Positions 1 to 5,833 of a stretch of 6,140 bases of DNA are shown one piece after another. How positions within the stretch are numbered: the first letter of the stretch is position 1; each line of letters opens with the position of its first letter. The translations under genes and the position numbers were made by a program. The stretch comes from Flavobacteriales bacterium (GTDB taxonomy: Bacteria > Bacteroidota > Bacteroidia > Flavobacteriales_E > Vicingaceae), in assembly GCA_016763135.1 (NCBI GenBank), contig JAESUI010000040.1, positions 1-6,140 on the forward strand. Reading direction: 5' to 3'. The notes below the pieces were generated by a model, which worked only from the letters and a program-made list of their open reading frames with translations, was not told the origin of the DNA and ran no database searches.

Positions 1-1
1 A

Positions 2-133
2 TCTCCATTGGATTTTTCGCATTCTAACATTATAAGTGTGTTTGATGAAAGCGGTGTAATGCGGCATCAGCAAGAAGGTCTGGGGGTTGACAACAAAGAG
101 ACAGTTGCTAAAATTATTGAGTTAATACAATAG
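2..133 (+). CDS. SCO1/SenC-family copper chaperone, C-terminal end (partial)
   Basis: Only the last 43 codons are in the window; the gene begins upstream of position 1 and stops at TAG 131-133. The readable tail contains FSHSNIISVFDESGVMRHQQ, followed by EGLGVDNKETVAKIIELIQ. This fits the end of the thioredoxin-like SCO fold: a conserved His that is the third copper ligand (His in SHSN), then a strand of the type 'I-x-V-x-D-x-x-G' and a closing helix. SCO proteins deliver copper to the CuA site of heme-copper oxidases or act as thiol reductants, usually anchored outside the inner membrane. The CxxxC copper motif would lie upstream and cannot be checked. The oxidase-type subunits that follow 23 nt later support the call. 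A related thioredoxin-like protein cannot be excluded from this fragment alone. Confidence 0.62.
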   Translation, partial: SPLDFSHSNIISVFDESGVMRHQQEGLGVDNKETVAKIIELIQ

Positions 134-156
134 AAAGAACCCTCTTTAAAGGACAA

Positions 157-744
157 ATGGAAGAAACAACCATAGAAAAAACAGCAAAAAACATTTACTA
201 CCCTCCTGGAGGAATTTTGGTATGGTTTCTAATCGTTTTAGAATTATTTACCTTTTTGGGCGCAGCATTAATATTTGTTTACTACAGAAAAAACATGCTT
301 GTAGAATTTACTGAATCTAAAGCAATTTTGAATCCAATTATTGGAAGTATCAACACCATTATCTTAATTACAAGTGGCTACTTCATGGCGTTATCTGTTA
401 ATAAATTGAGAGAAGATAACACCAAAAAATCAGCTTTTTTCATGTTAATTGGATTGTTATTAGGAATTGCTTTTTTAGGGGTAAAGGGGATGGAGTTTTA
501 CCATAAAATAGAATTAGGAATTGGATTTAACTACAATACCTTTTTTACGTTTTATTGGTTAATGACTGGCTTTCACTTTGTTCATGTATTATTTGGAGTT
601 GGACTTCTATTCTATATGTACTTAGCTGTTAAAAAAGGAAAATACAGTTCAAAAGAATTGTTTGATGTAGAATCAAGTGCTACTTATTGGCACATGTGCG
701 ATTTAATTTGGATCTTAATTTTTCCAGTACTTTATTTAATATAA
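157..744 (+). CDS. Heme-copper oxidase subunit III family membrane protein, NorE-like
   Basis: A 195-residue integral membrane protein with about five hydrophobic helices (roughly residues 19-42, 61-82, 92-112, 128-157 and 176-195). Family landmarks visible are a Glu in the first helix (VLELFTF, Glu29), the TGFHFVHVLFG segment with His140 and His143, and the C-terminal YWHMCDLIWI segment, matching the 'YWHxxDxxW' signature of COX III. Subunit III of aa3-type oxidases stabilises subunit I and its proton uptake. NorE, a homologue in denitrification clusters, is thought to help NO reductase function. The short five-helix form, the WHMxDLxW ending and the small subunit-IV-like partner just downstream favour NorE over a standard CtaE, but subunit I is outside the window, so this is inference. 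ATG 157 is preceded by AAAGGA, a plausible ribosome binding site. It lies 23 nt after the SCO gene, in a likely operon. Confidence 0.8.
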   Translation: MEETTIEKTAKNIYYPPGGILVWFLIVLELFTFLGAALIFVYYRKNMLVEFTESKAILNPIIGSINTIILITSGYFMALSVNKLREDNTKKSAFFMLIGLLLGIAFLGVKGMEFYHKIELGIGFNYNTFFTFYWLMTGFHFVHVLFGVGLLFYMYLAVKKGKYSSKELFDVESSATYWHMCDLIWILIFPVLYLI

Positions 745-745
745 A

Positions 746-991
746 ATGAAAAAAGAAATTCGCCTTAACACTATCGTTTGGATCTTACTTATTGTATTGA
801 TTTGCATAAGTACGGTGTTTTCTGAAAATGGATTTGAATCTGCATTTTTAGTTATTACAGGGTTATCTGTTGTGAAATTTATAAGTGTAATGTATCAGTT
901 TGTAGAAGTAAAACATGCTCATATTGTGTGGAAATTACTCAGTATCTTATTTGTGTTGGTTTACTTTATAGGAATATTAATTTTATATTAA
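746..991 (+). CDS. Small cytochrome c oxidase subunit IV-type membrane protein, NorF-like
   Basis: An 81-residue protein with three predicted transmembrane helices (about residues 8-25, 33-53 and 59-80). The stretch KFISVMYQFVEVKHAHIVWK matches the typical pattern of prokaryotic subunit IV / NorF proteins, where a Lys begins helix 2 and a 'xFMExxxA' segment with charged and His residues joins helices 2 and 3. These small subunits assemble with subunits I-III of heme-copper oxidases; NorF is the equivalent in NO reductase clusters and has no known cofactor. The start is 1 nt after the stop of the subunit III-like gene, indicating translational coupling and a common complex. The size is below the roughly 100 residues usual for CtaF/CyoD proteins, again closer to NorF. 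The family assignment is fairly secure; the NorF reading is an inference. Confidence 0.7.
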   Translation: MKKEIRLNTIVWILLIVLICISTVFSENGFESAFLVITGLSVVKFISVMYQFVEVKHAHIVWKLLSILFVLVYFIGILILY

Positions 992-994
992 ATC

Positions 995-1434
995 ATGAAA
1001 ATTATTCACTCATACCTCCTATTATTATTTATTTTTGTGATGAGTTGTGAGAATGATAGTCAATCTATATCTACTAATCCAAAAGAAATTGGTCCAATTA
1101 ACCAAATAAAATTAGCTACAATTAACGACTCATTAATGCAAGTTGCCAACAATTATTTAAAGATAAATGTACCGAATTTCATACCATGGAATATAAGAAT
1201 ACAGGACCTGACATCAGTGATATTTTAGCAATTAAAAAACCTGAATGGGTTTTGAACTTCTTACTAAACAAGGATGAAATGTTACTAAAAGATTCATTAG
1301 CAATACGAACTCGTAAAAAATATGAAGCAAATTGTGGCTCATTAATAGCAACAAAAAATGAAGCTTTAGAAATTTTAGAATACTTGCGTATTTATCAAAT
1401 TTGGTCTCATGAGTTTAATGCTTTAAATAATTGA
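995..1434 (+). pseudogene. Decayed lipoprotein cytochrome c (frameshift, heme motif lost)
   Basis: The start at 995, 3 nt after the previous stop, opens with a lipoprotein signal (MKIIHSYLLLLFIFVMSC, lipobox Cys18). That frame runs to a stop at 1226-1228, but the homology leaves it earlier. From about 1147 the -1 frame reads QQLFKDKCTEFHTMEYKNTG, then PEWVLNFLLNKDEMLLKD and EALEILEYLR, ending at 1434. This is the layout of small Bacteroidota class I cytochromes c: 'LFxxKCxxCH', 'GPxLxxI', 'PEWxxNxxLNxxEM', 'AxxILEYLR'. Three lesions are visible: a frameshift between 1126 and about 1158, best explained by one lost base near 1149 (restoring VAN-x-LFKDKC); CxxCH changed to CTEFH (TTT at 1177-1179 in place of a Cys codon); and no Met in the stretch YEANCGSLIA where the axial ligand is expected. 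The ancestral protein, about 146 residues, probably passed electrons to the oxidase or NO reductase encoded by this operon. The two apparent ORFs (995-1228 and 1186-1434) are fragments of this gene. Confidence 0.8.
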
Positions 1435-1462
1435 TAAATTCGTCCAATTTTTGGTAAATTTG
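1430..1462 (+). promoter_or_regulatory. Promoter of the hemAC-hemD operon (Bacteroidota consensus)
   Basis: The -7 element TAAATTTG (1455-1462) matches the Bacteroidota consensus TAnnTTTG exactly. A -33-type ATTG ends at 1433, 21 nt upstream of it. Transcription would start near 1467-1470 and give a leader of about 15-18 nt before the ATG at 1485. The -33 element overlaps the stop codon (1432-1434) of the decayed cytochrome. No Shine-Dalgarno sequence is visible in the leader, which is AT-rich as is common in this phylum. Confidence 0.6.
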
Positions 1463-1484
1463 ACAACCGTTTTTAAAAGTAAAT

Positions 1485-3674
1485 ATGGATAAAGTAGTAG
1501 GAGTAGAACTTAGTCATCGATTTGCACCAATAGCCGTTAGGGAGCGTTTAGCCCTTAACAAAGAACAGACTATAATAGCTTTGCAAGAATTAAAAAAGAG
1601 CTATGAGGAAGTTTTTATTATTTCTACATGCAATCGATTATCCATTTATGCTTTTGGAAAAAGCCACAATGAAATTTTAAGCTTTTTTGATCAATTTGGA
1701 AATTACCGTCAATATTTATCCATTTTACCTGATAGTGAGATTGCTATAAGAAACTTATTTTCTACCGCTGCCGGGTTAGAATCTCAAGCAGTAGGTGAAC
1801 ACCAAATTACAGGGCAAATAAGAGACGGTTTAGATTTAGGAAGAGAACAAAAAACTATAGGCCCTGTTTTAGATGAACTAATAAGACAAGCTATACATAC
1901 TGGAAAAAGAGTTCGACTAGAAACAAACATTGGTAAATTTTCTGCTTCATTAGCAACTGTTGGTTTTGAATTAATTTCACAACAAGGTTATGAATTTTCT
2001 GAAACTACTTTTTTAGTAATTGGAACAGGAAATATGGCAAACCTGGTCACTACAGTACTTGACAGAACAAAAGTTAAAAAGCTATATGTTGCCAGCCATG
2101 ACATGGATAGGGCTAAAGAAATGGCAAAAGAATGGAATGGAGAACCTGTTGACATGGAAAACATGCATAAGGCATTATCAGAAGCAGGTGTAATTATTGG
2201 CGGAACCCAAGGTGAAATTAACTTACTGCATGAAGAAACAATGGCAGAAAGTAAATGTCCTAGAGCCAACTTTGCTTTACAAACCGGAGGACATAAATTA
2301 TTTATTGATTTTGGTGTTCCAAGAAATTTTAACCCATCGTTAAAAGAAGATCCAAACATTACGCTATATGATTTAGATGACATTAAGAAAATCACTTATG
2401 ATGGTTTATTAAAAAGATACGATGAAATTCCTCAAGCAAGAAAATTGGTAAATGAGGAGCTAGATTGGTTTATGGTTTGGTTAAGAAACCGAAAAGTTGC
2501 ACCAGTGATTGAAGCTTATTGGAATAACTTAGAAGAAATTAAAGAAGAGGAATTAAAATGGTTACTTCCAAAGTTAGAAAATGCTGACGAGCATACTAAA
2601 GAGTTATTACAGCGTTTTACTCATCGATTAATAAGAAAAATTTCTAACCCTACGATAGAAGGAATTAAAAGTATCGCTCAAAATTTACACGAACAAGACA
2701 ATCCGATAAACACAGCTAAGCACATTTTAGATTTAGAAGGAATTGACATATTCGTGCCTAAGAAAAAAATTATTGTTGGAACAAGAGGAAGCAAATTAGC
2801 GTTAACTCAAACCAACTGGATAATAGATCAATTAAAGAAAATTGAACCAGATTACGAATTTGAAACGAAAATAATTCGAACAAGTGGCGATGAGGGAGAT
2901 ATCGATGTTGTAGGAGCTTTTACCTCTGCATTACAACGATCTATGCTAGCTGGAGAAATTAATTTAGCCATACATAGCTATAAAGATATACCAACCGAAG
3001 AAGTAGTAGGATTAAGAGTTATCCCTGTAACTGAAAGAAAAGATGTTAGAGATGTCTTGATTTCAAAATCAGGAAAAAACTTAAAAGACTTACCTACTGG
3101 AGCAGTTATTGGAACTGGAAGCTTAAGAAGAAGTGTTCAGCTCCAACAAATAAGACCAGATTTAGAATACAAGTTTATCCAAGGCAATGTAGATGGTAGA
3201 ATTCAGAAGATGGAAACCGAAGGATATGATGCTATTATTTTAGCAGCAACTGGTTTAGAAAAAATGAATATGCTTGATCTGGCAACAGAAATTTTTGAAA
3301 CTGACATTATGACTCCAGCAGTTGGGCAAGCTATTTTAGGAATTGAATTAATTGATAAAGCAGGATACATATTAGATTTAGTATCTCAATTAAAACATGA
3401 ACCGACTAAAAATGCTGCTGATGCAGAGAGAGCCTTCTTAATTGCTTTAGGTGGCGGATGCAACACTCCTATTGCCGCTTATGCTCAAGCCACAGAAACT
3501 GAAATTACTATAGAAGGTGTTTATGCTTCTGAAGATGGAGTACATTTTGAAAAAGATAGTATTTCTGGAAAAGTAGAGGACAAAAAAACATTGGCTAGAA
3601 CATTAGCCGCTCAACTAAAAGAAAAAATAGAAGCTAGGAAAAAAGCTATGGTGTTGAGTGAAACCGAAATATAG
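1485..3674 (+). CDS. hemA-hemC: Fused glutamyl-tRNA reductase / hydroxymethylbilane synthase (HemA-HemC)
   Basis: One uninterrupted 729-codon frame holds two enzymes of the C5 tetrapyrrole pathway. Residues 1 to about 420 are HemA, which reduces glutamyl-tRNA(Glu) to glutamate-1-semialdehyde: the catalytic Cys49 lies in STCNR, a substrate-recognition segment ESQAVGEHQITGQIR at 99-113, the NADPH-binding VIGTGNMA at 178-185, IDFGVPR at 274-280, and a helical dimerisation domain from about 315 to 418. Residues from about 427 to 729 are HemC, which joins four porphobilinogens into hydroxymethylbilane: GTRGSKLALTQ at 432-442, HSYKDIP at 497-503 with catalytic Asp501, GTGSLRR at 543-549, GNVDGR at 567-572, and LGGGCNTPI with the dipyrromethane-cofactor Cys659. 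The junction (DIFVPKKK) adds almost no linker. HemA alone is usually about 415-420 residues and HemC about 300, so both look full length. At the junction there is no ATG for a separate hemC, only GTG 2754, and no stop. The HemC half differs from E. coli at two substrate-binding arginines (Gln566, Lys593). hemD follows closely in the same operon. Confidence 0.93.
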   Translation: MDKVVGVELSHRFAPIAVRERLALNKEQTIIALQELKKSYEEVFIISTCNRLSIYAFGKSHNEILSFFDQFGNYRQYLSILPDSEIAIRNLFSTAAGLESQAVGEHQITGQIRDGLDLGREQKTIGPVLDELIRQAIHTGKRVRLETNIGKFSASLATVGFELISQQGYEFSETTFLVIGTGNMANLVTTVLDRTKVKKLYVASHDMDRAKEMAKEWNGEPVDMENMHKALSEAGVIIGGTQGEINLLHEETMAESKCPRANFALQTGGHKLFIDFGVPRNFNPSLKEDPNITLYDLDDIKKITYDGLLKRYDEIPQARKLVNEELDWFMVWLRNRKVAPVIEAYWNNLEEIKEEELKWLLPKLENADEHTKELLQRFTHRLIRKISNPTIEGIKSIAQNLHEQDNPINTAKHILDLEGIDIFVPKKKIIVGTRGSKLALTQTNWIIDQLKKIEPDYEFETKIIRTSGDEGDIDVVGAFTSALQRSMLAGEINLAIHSYKDIPTEEVVGLRVIPVTERKDVRDVLISKSGKNLKDLPTGAVIGTGSLRRSVQLQQIRPDLEYKFIQGNVDGRIQKMETEGYDAIILAATGLEKMNMLDLATEIFETDIMTPAVGQAILGIELIDKAGYILDLVSQLKHEPTKNAADAERAFLIALGGGCNTPIAAYAQATETEITIEGVYASEDGVHFEKDSISGKVEDKKTLARTLAAQLKEKIEARKKAMVLSETEI

Positions 3675-3683
3675 TTTTAAGTG

Positions 3684-4397
3684 ATGTTACCACTTAAAAA
3701 TAAAACAGTTCTAATTACTCGTTCTGCAAATCAGGTTGCAGAATTCATCAATCAACTTGAAGCTTTAGGAGCCAATACAATTACACTTCCTTTAATTGAA
3801 AATATAGCTATCAACCAAAATGAGTTGATTAAAAAGGTAAATCAAAACAATTATGATTGGATAATTTTTACCAGTACTAATGCAGTAAAGTTCTTTTTCG
3901 AATCTATTTCAGCAAAAACCATTACTTCAAAAATTGCTGTTGTTGGAAATAAAACTGGTCAGCTTATAAAAGAACTTGGCTTAGAAATCGATTTTACACC
4001 TTCTGAATTTACTGCAAAACATTTAGCCAATGAAATTCCTGTCTCAGAAAATGATACTATCCTAATACCAAGGTCAAGCCTAGCTAAAAATGATATTATT
4101 GATATTTTAGAAAAAAGAAATTGTGTTATTGAAGCAATTTCAATTTATGAAAACAACTCCATTAACTATTCAACAGAAGAAATTAAAAAGGTGTTTAATC
4201 AGAAAATAGATTACATCACTTTTACAAGTGGCTCTACAGTCCAATCATTTATAAAACAAGGAATAAGGCTCAAAACCGAAAAAGTAATCTGTATTGGCCC
4301 TGAAACAGCTAAAATAGCCAAGCAAAACAACATCAATGTTGCTGCAATAGCAAATCCTCATACCATTGAAGGGATGATTAAGGTTATAAGTCAATAG
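3684..4397 (+). CDS. hemD: Uroporphyrinogen-III synthase
   Basis: Closes and isomerises hydroxymethylbilane to uroporphyrinogen III in the cytosol, the step after the HemC half of the upstream protein. From ATG 3684 the protein has 237 residues, close to the usual 240-260. HemD is poorly conserved, but its typical landmarks are here in order (numbered from the GTG start, so one lower from the ATG): VLITRSANQ near the N-terminus (residues 10-18), DWIIFTSTNAVKFFF at about 59-73, KIAVVGNKTGQLIKELG at 84-100, ILIPRS at 127-132, YITFTSGSTVQSF at 178-190, and VICIGPETAKIAKQ at 202-215. The two FTS(T/G)-type segments belong to the two lobes of the enzyme. An in-frame GTG at 3681 sits directly before the ATG; I prefer the ATG. 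The gene starts 9 nt after the hemAC stop, so the two are co-transcribed. No hemE follows, since the next gene is convergent. Confidence 0.9.
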   Translation: MLPLKNKTVLITRSANQVAEFINQLEALGANTITLPLIENIAINQNELIKKVNQNNYDWIIFTSTNAVKFFFESISAKTITSKIAVVGNKTGQLIKELGLEIDFTPSEFTAKHLANEIPVSENDTILIPRSSLAKNDIIDILEKRNCVIEAISIYENNSINYSTEEIKKVFNQKIDYITFTSGSTVQSFIKQGIRLKTEKVICIGPETAKIAKQNNINVAAIANPHTIEGMIKVISQ

Positions 4398-4403
4398 CAA
4401 CTA

Positions 4404-4433
4404 AAACCCCCTCACCGATCAAGCAAGGGGTTT
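4404..4433. terminator. Bidirectional terminator hairpin between hemD and the kinase gene
   Basis: AAACCCC (4404-4410) pairs perfectly with GGGGTTT (4427-4433) around a 16-nt loop. On the + strand the stem runs into TTTACT, and on the - strand into TTTTAGTT, so the hairpin can end both the hemD transcript and the convergent kinase transcript. It starts 7 nt after the hemD stop and ends 10 nt before the kinase stop. The loop is long and the + strand U-tract short, so efficiency is uncertain. Confidence 0.65.
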
Positions 4434-4442
4434 ACTACATAT

Positions 4443-5444
4443 TTAAACCTGTTGCAGTTTATTTGAGATTTCTTTTGCCTGATGCCATTCAAGTCTAGGG
4501 CCGAATTGAGTTACCACTTTTGATGATGCTAAAGATGCTAGTTTCCCTGAATCTGCATAACTATGCCCATTCGTCATTCCATAAAGGAATGCTCCAGCAA
4601 ACAAATCTCCAGCTCCATTTGTATCGATAGCCTGAACATTATATGGTTCAATATCAACAAATGTATCGCCATCAAAAATCATTGCACCGTTTTCTCCTTG
4701 AGTAATTACAAATCTCTTCGCAGCCTTTTTTAGTTCTTCTCTTGCCTCTAAGATATTGTCTTTTTCAGTGTAAAGCATCGCTTCCTCTTCATTACAGAAT
4801 AATAAATCAACACTTGCACCAACAACTGGCACCATTTGATCTCTAAAATACTTCACCATTGCTGGATCAGAAAAAGTTAATGCTGTCTTCACTCCATTAT
4901 CTTCAGCTAATTTCTTAGCATACTTCATGGCATCCAGTCCATTTTCAGAAGTTACTAGATATCCTTCTATATATAAGTATTGAGAGTCTTTAAGAGCGTC
5001 TTCCTTTATTTCAGCTCTAGAGTAATTTGATGTAATCCCTAAAAAAGTATTCATCGTTCTTGAGGCATCTGAAGTAGTCATAACCAAACACTTTCCGGTA
5101 ATTCCTGACTCTCGATGTTCACTATCAAGGTTTGAATCTACCCCATTATCTTTTAAATCTTTCTTGTAGAAATCTCCTAATTCATCATTCGCAACTTTAC
5201 AAGAATAATAACTCGAACCTCCAAATTGGCTTACAGCAATGATTGAATTTGCTGCAGAACCTCCACATTGTTTATTACTATTATTCATATTAATGGCATT
5301 TGAAACCCTAATTTGATGTTCTTCATCCACCAGTGTCATCAGCCCTTTTTCTATATTATGATCCTTTAAAAATTGATCGTCAACTTCAGTTACTATATCA
5401 ACTAAGGCATTGCCTATTCCAAATACATTATATTTTTTGCTCAT
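4443..5444 (-). CDS. PfkB-family kinase, probable adenosine kinase
   Basis: A 333-residue cytosolic kinase of the ribokinase/PfkB superfamily. The N-terminus has the strand-turn GIGNALVDI (9-17), a substrate-binding glycine motif GGSAAN at 61-66 in the position of PfkB signature 1, an N/E-rich CNEEEA segment at 217-222 typical for Mg-ATP coordination in this fold, and the PfkB signature 2 DTNGAGDLFAGAFLYG at 274-289 with catalytic base Asp280. Overall arrangement and length are those of the bacterial proteins annotated as adenosine kinase, which convert adenosine to AMP for purine salvage; another nucleoside or sugar kinase in the family cannot be excluded from sequence alone. The ATG at 5444 has AAGGA just upstream. 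The gene is monocistronic within the window, convergent with hemD, and divergent from the tRNA gene. It has no evident functional tie to heme synthesis. Confidence 0.85.
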   Translation of the reverse strand: MSKKYNVFGIGNALVDIVTEVDDQFLKDHNIEKGLMTLVDEEHQIRVSNAINMNNSNKQCGGSAANSIIAVSQFGGSSYYSCKVANDELGDFYKKDLKDNGVDSNLDSEHRESGITGKCLVMTTSDASRTMNTFLGITSNYSRAEIKEDALKDSQYLYIEGYLVTSENGLDAMKYAKKLAEDNGVKTALTFSDPAMVKYFRDQMVPVVGASVDLLFCNEEEAMLYTEKDNILEAREELKKAAKRFVITQGENGAMIFDGDTFVDIEPYNVQAIDTNGAGDLFAGAFLYGMTNGHSYADSGKLASLASSKVVTQFGPRLEWHQAKEISNKLQQV

Positions 5445-5475
5445 TTCCTTATCAATTACTTGTTCAAATTTTTTA

Positions 5476-5506
5476 CAAATATATTGTATAATTGAAAACT
5501 TTCAAC
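5476..5506 (-). promoter_or_regulatory. Promoter of the adenosine kinase-like gene (Bacteroidota consensus)
   Basis: Read on the - strand, GTTG (5506-5503) is followed after 19 nt by TATATTTG (5483-5476), an exact match to the Bacteroidota TAnnTTTG element with the usual spacing from a TTG. The predicted start is near 5470, leaving a leader of about 25 nt before the ATG at 5444. A small inverted repeat, TTGAAA-AC-TTTCAA (5492-5505), lies in the spacer and overlaps the -33 TTG, so a repressor site is possible but unproven. Confidence 0.6.
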
Positions 5507-5532
5507 TAATATTGCATCCGATTTAATCGAAA

Positions 5533-5583
5533 TTCCTCTCTAGTTCTTCCCGATAGCTATCGGAAGGTTAGAAAAAAGAGGAA
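5533..5583. repeat. Nested palindrome in the divergent intergenic region
   Basis: An outer inverted repeat, TTCCTCT (5533-5539) and AGAGGAA (5577-5583), encloses a perfect 14-bp palindrome CCGATAGCTATCGG (5550-5563), which extends with one mismatch to CTTC/GAAGG flanks. It lies upstream of both the kinase gene and the tRNA gene, so it does not terminate either. It could be a dispersed palindromic repeat, a protein-binding site or a leftover of a small mobile repeat. The rest of 5445-5633 holds the kinase promoter and AT-rich DNA with no coding potential that I can support. Confidence 0.6.
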
Positions 5584-5633
5584 ATGTTCTTTGTTTGAAA
5601 ATTTTAAAATTAAAAAAAATACCAGCATTAAAT

Positions 5634-5707
5634 TCCTCCTTAGCTCAGCTGGTTAGAGCATCTGACTGTTAATCAGAGGGTCCAAGGTTCGAGTCCTTGA
5701 GGGGGAG
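5634..5707 (+). tRNA. tRNA-Asn (anticodon GUU)
   Basis: A complete 74-nt cloverleaf. The acceptor stem TCCTCCT (5634-5640) pairs with AGGGGGA (5700-5706) with one T-G wobble. The D stem GCTC/GAGC (5643-5646, 5656-5659) carries an AGCTGGTTA loop. The anticodon stem TCTGA/TCAGA (5661-5665, 5673-5677) holds loop CTGTTAA with anticodon GTT at 5668-5670. The T stem CAAGG/CCTTG (5683-5687, 5695-5699) carries TTCGAGT. The discriminator is G5707, and the 3' CCA is not encoded (CAA follows). It reads AAC and AAU codons as Asn. Confidence 0.97.
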
Positions 5708-5714
5708 CAAATAG

Positions 5715-5754
5715 AGAAAGGGTTTTAAGTTTATACTTGAAACCCTTTCTTTTA
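5715..5754 (+). terminator. Rho-independent terminator after tRNA-Asn
   Basis: AGAAAGGGTTT (5715-5725) pairs perfectly with AAACCCTTTCT (5740-5750). Inside it a T-G wobble and AAGT/ACTT (5727-5730, 5735-5738) extend the stem to 16 pairs with a TTAT loop. The 3' arm runs into a T-rich tail to about 5753. It lies 8 nt after the tRNA and is the strongest hairpin in the window. Confidence 0.85.
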
Positions 5755-5773
5755 TTCGCACGTTTTTCGCACG
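5755..5773. repeat. Short direct repeat TTCGCACG x2 downstream of the tRNA
   Basis: TTCGCACG occurs at 5755-5762 and again at 5766-5773, an 11-nt period or about one helical turn. Its position just past a tRNA 3' end and ahead of a mobile-element-like ORF is where recombinase arm sites or an island boundary would be expected. No integrase gene is visible, so this role is inference. The remaining 5774-5833 stretch is AT-rich with no feature that I can support. Confidence 0.4.
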
Positions 5774-5833
5774 GTAGAGGAACTAAAATCTTTTAAAGAA
5801 CATTAGCTATAAAAATAACGATTTTTCAGGGAT

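Noticed and set aside
1126..1228. Programmed -1 frameshift producing a functional cytochrome
   Set aside because: Even with the frame restored, the heme-binding CxxCH is CTEFH and no axial Met is visible, so the product could not be a normal cytochrome c.
1186..1434. A separate 82-residue gene starting at ATG 1186
   Set aside because: Its frame continues upstream into the heme-motif remnant LFKDKCTEFH, and its content is the C-terminal half of the cytochrome. The ATG is an internal Met, so it is a fragment of a pseudogene.
1988..2395. A 135-codon open frame on the - strand
   Set aside because: It lies wholly inside the HemA half of hemAC, whose frame carries clear conserved motifs. The - strand product has low-complexity Ser/Leu content and no recognisable motif.
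2763..2769. The A7 tract at the HemA/HemC junction as a programmed frameshift site
   Set aside because: The zero frame already gives both full domains. A shift would end in a stop after about a dozen codons without adding a recognisable sequence.
2754..3674. An independent hemC starting at GTG 2754
   Set aside because: There is no stop of HemA before it, no ribosome binding site is obvious and the frame is continuous, so a fusion is the simpler reading. It remains a possible internal start.
5590..5627. Promoter for tRNA-Asn (TTTG near 5594 and TACCAGC at 5620)
   Set aside because: The downstream element matches TAnnTTTG poorly and the spacer is AT-rich low-complexity DNA, so I cannot support it as a feature.
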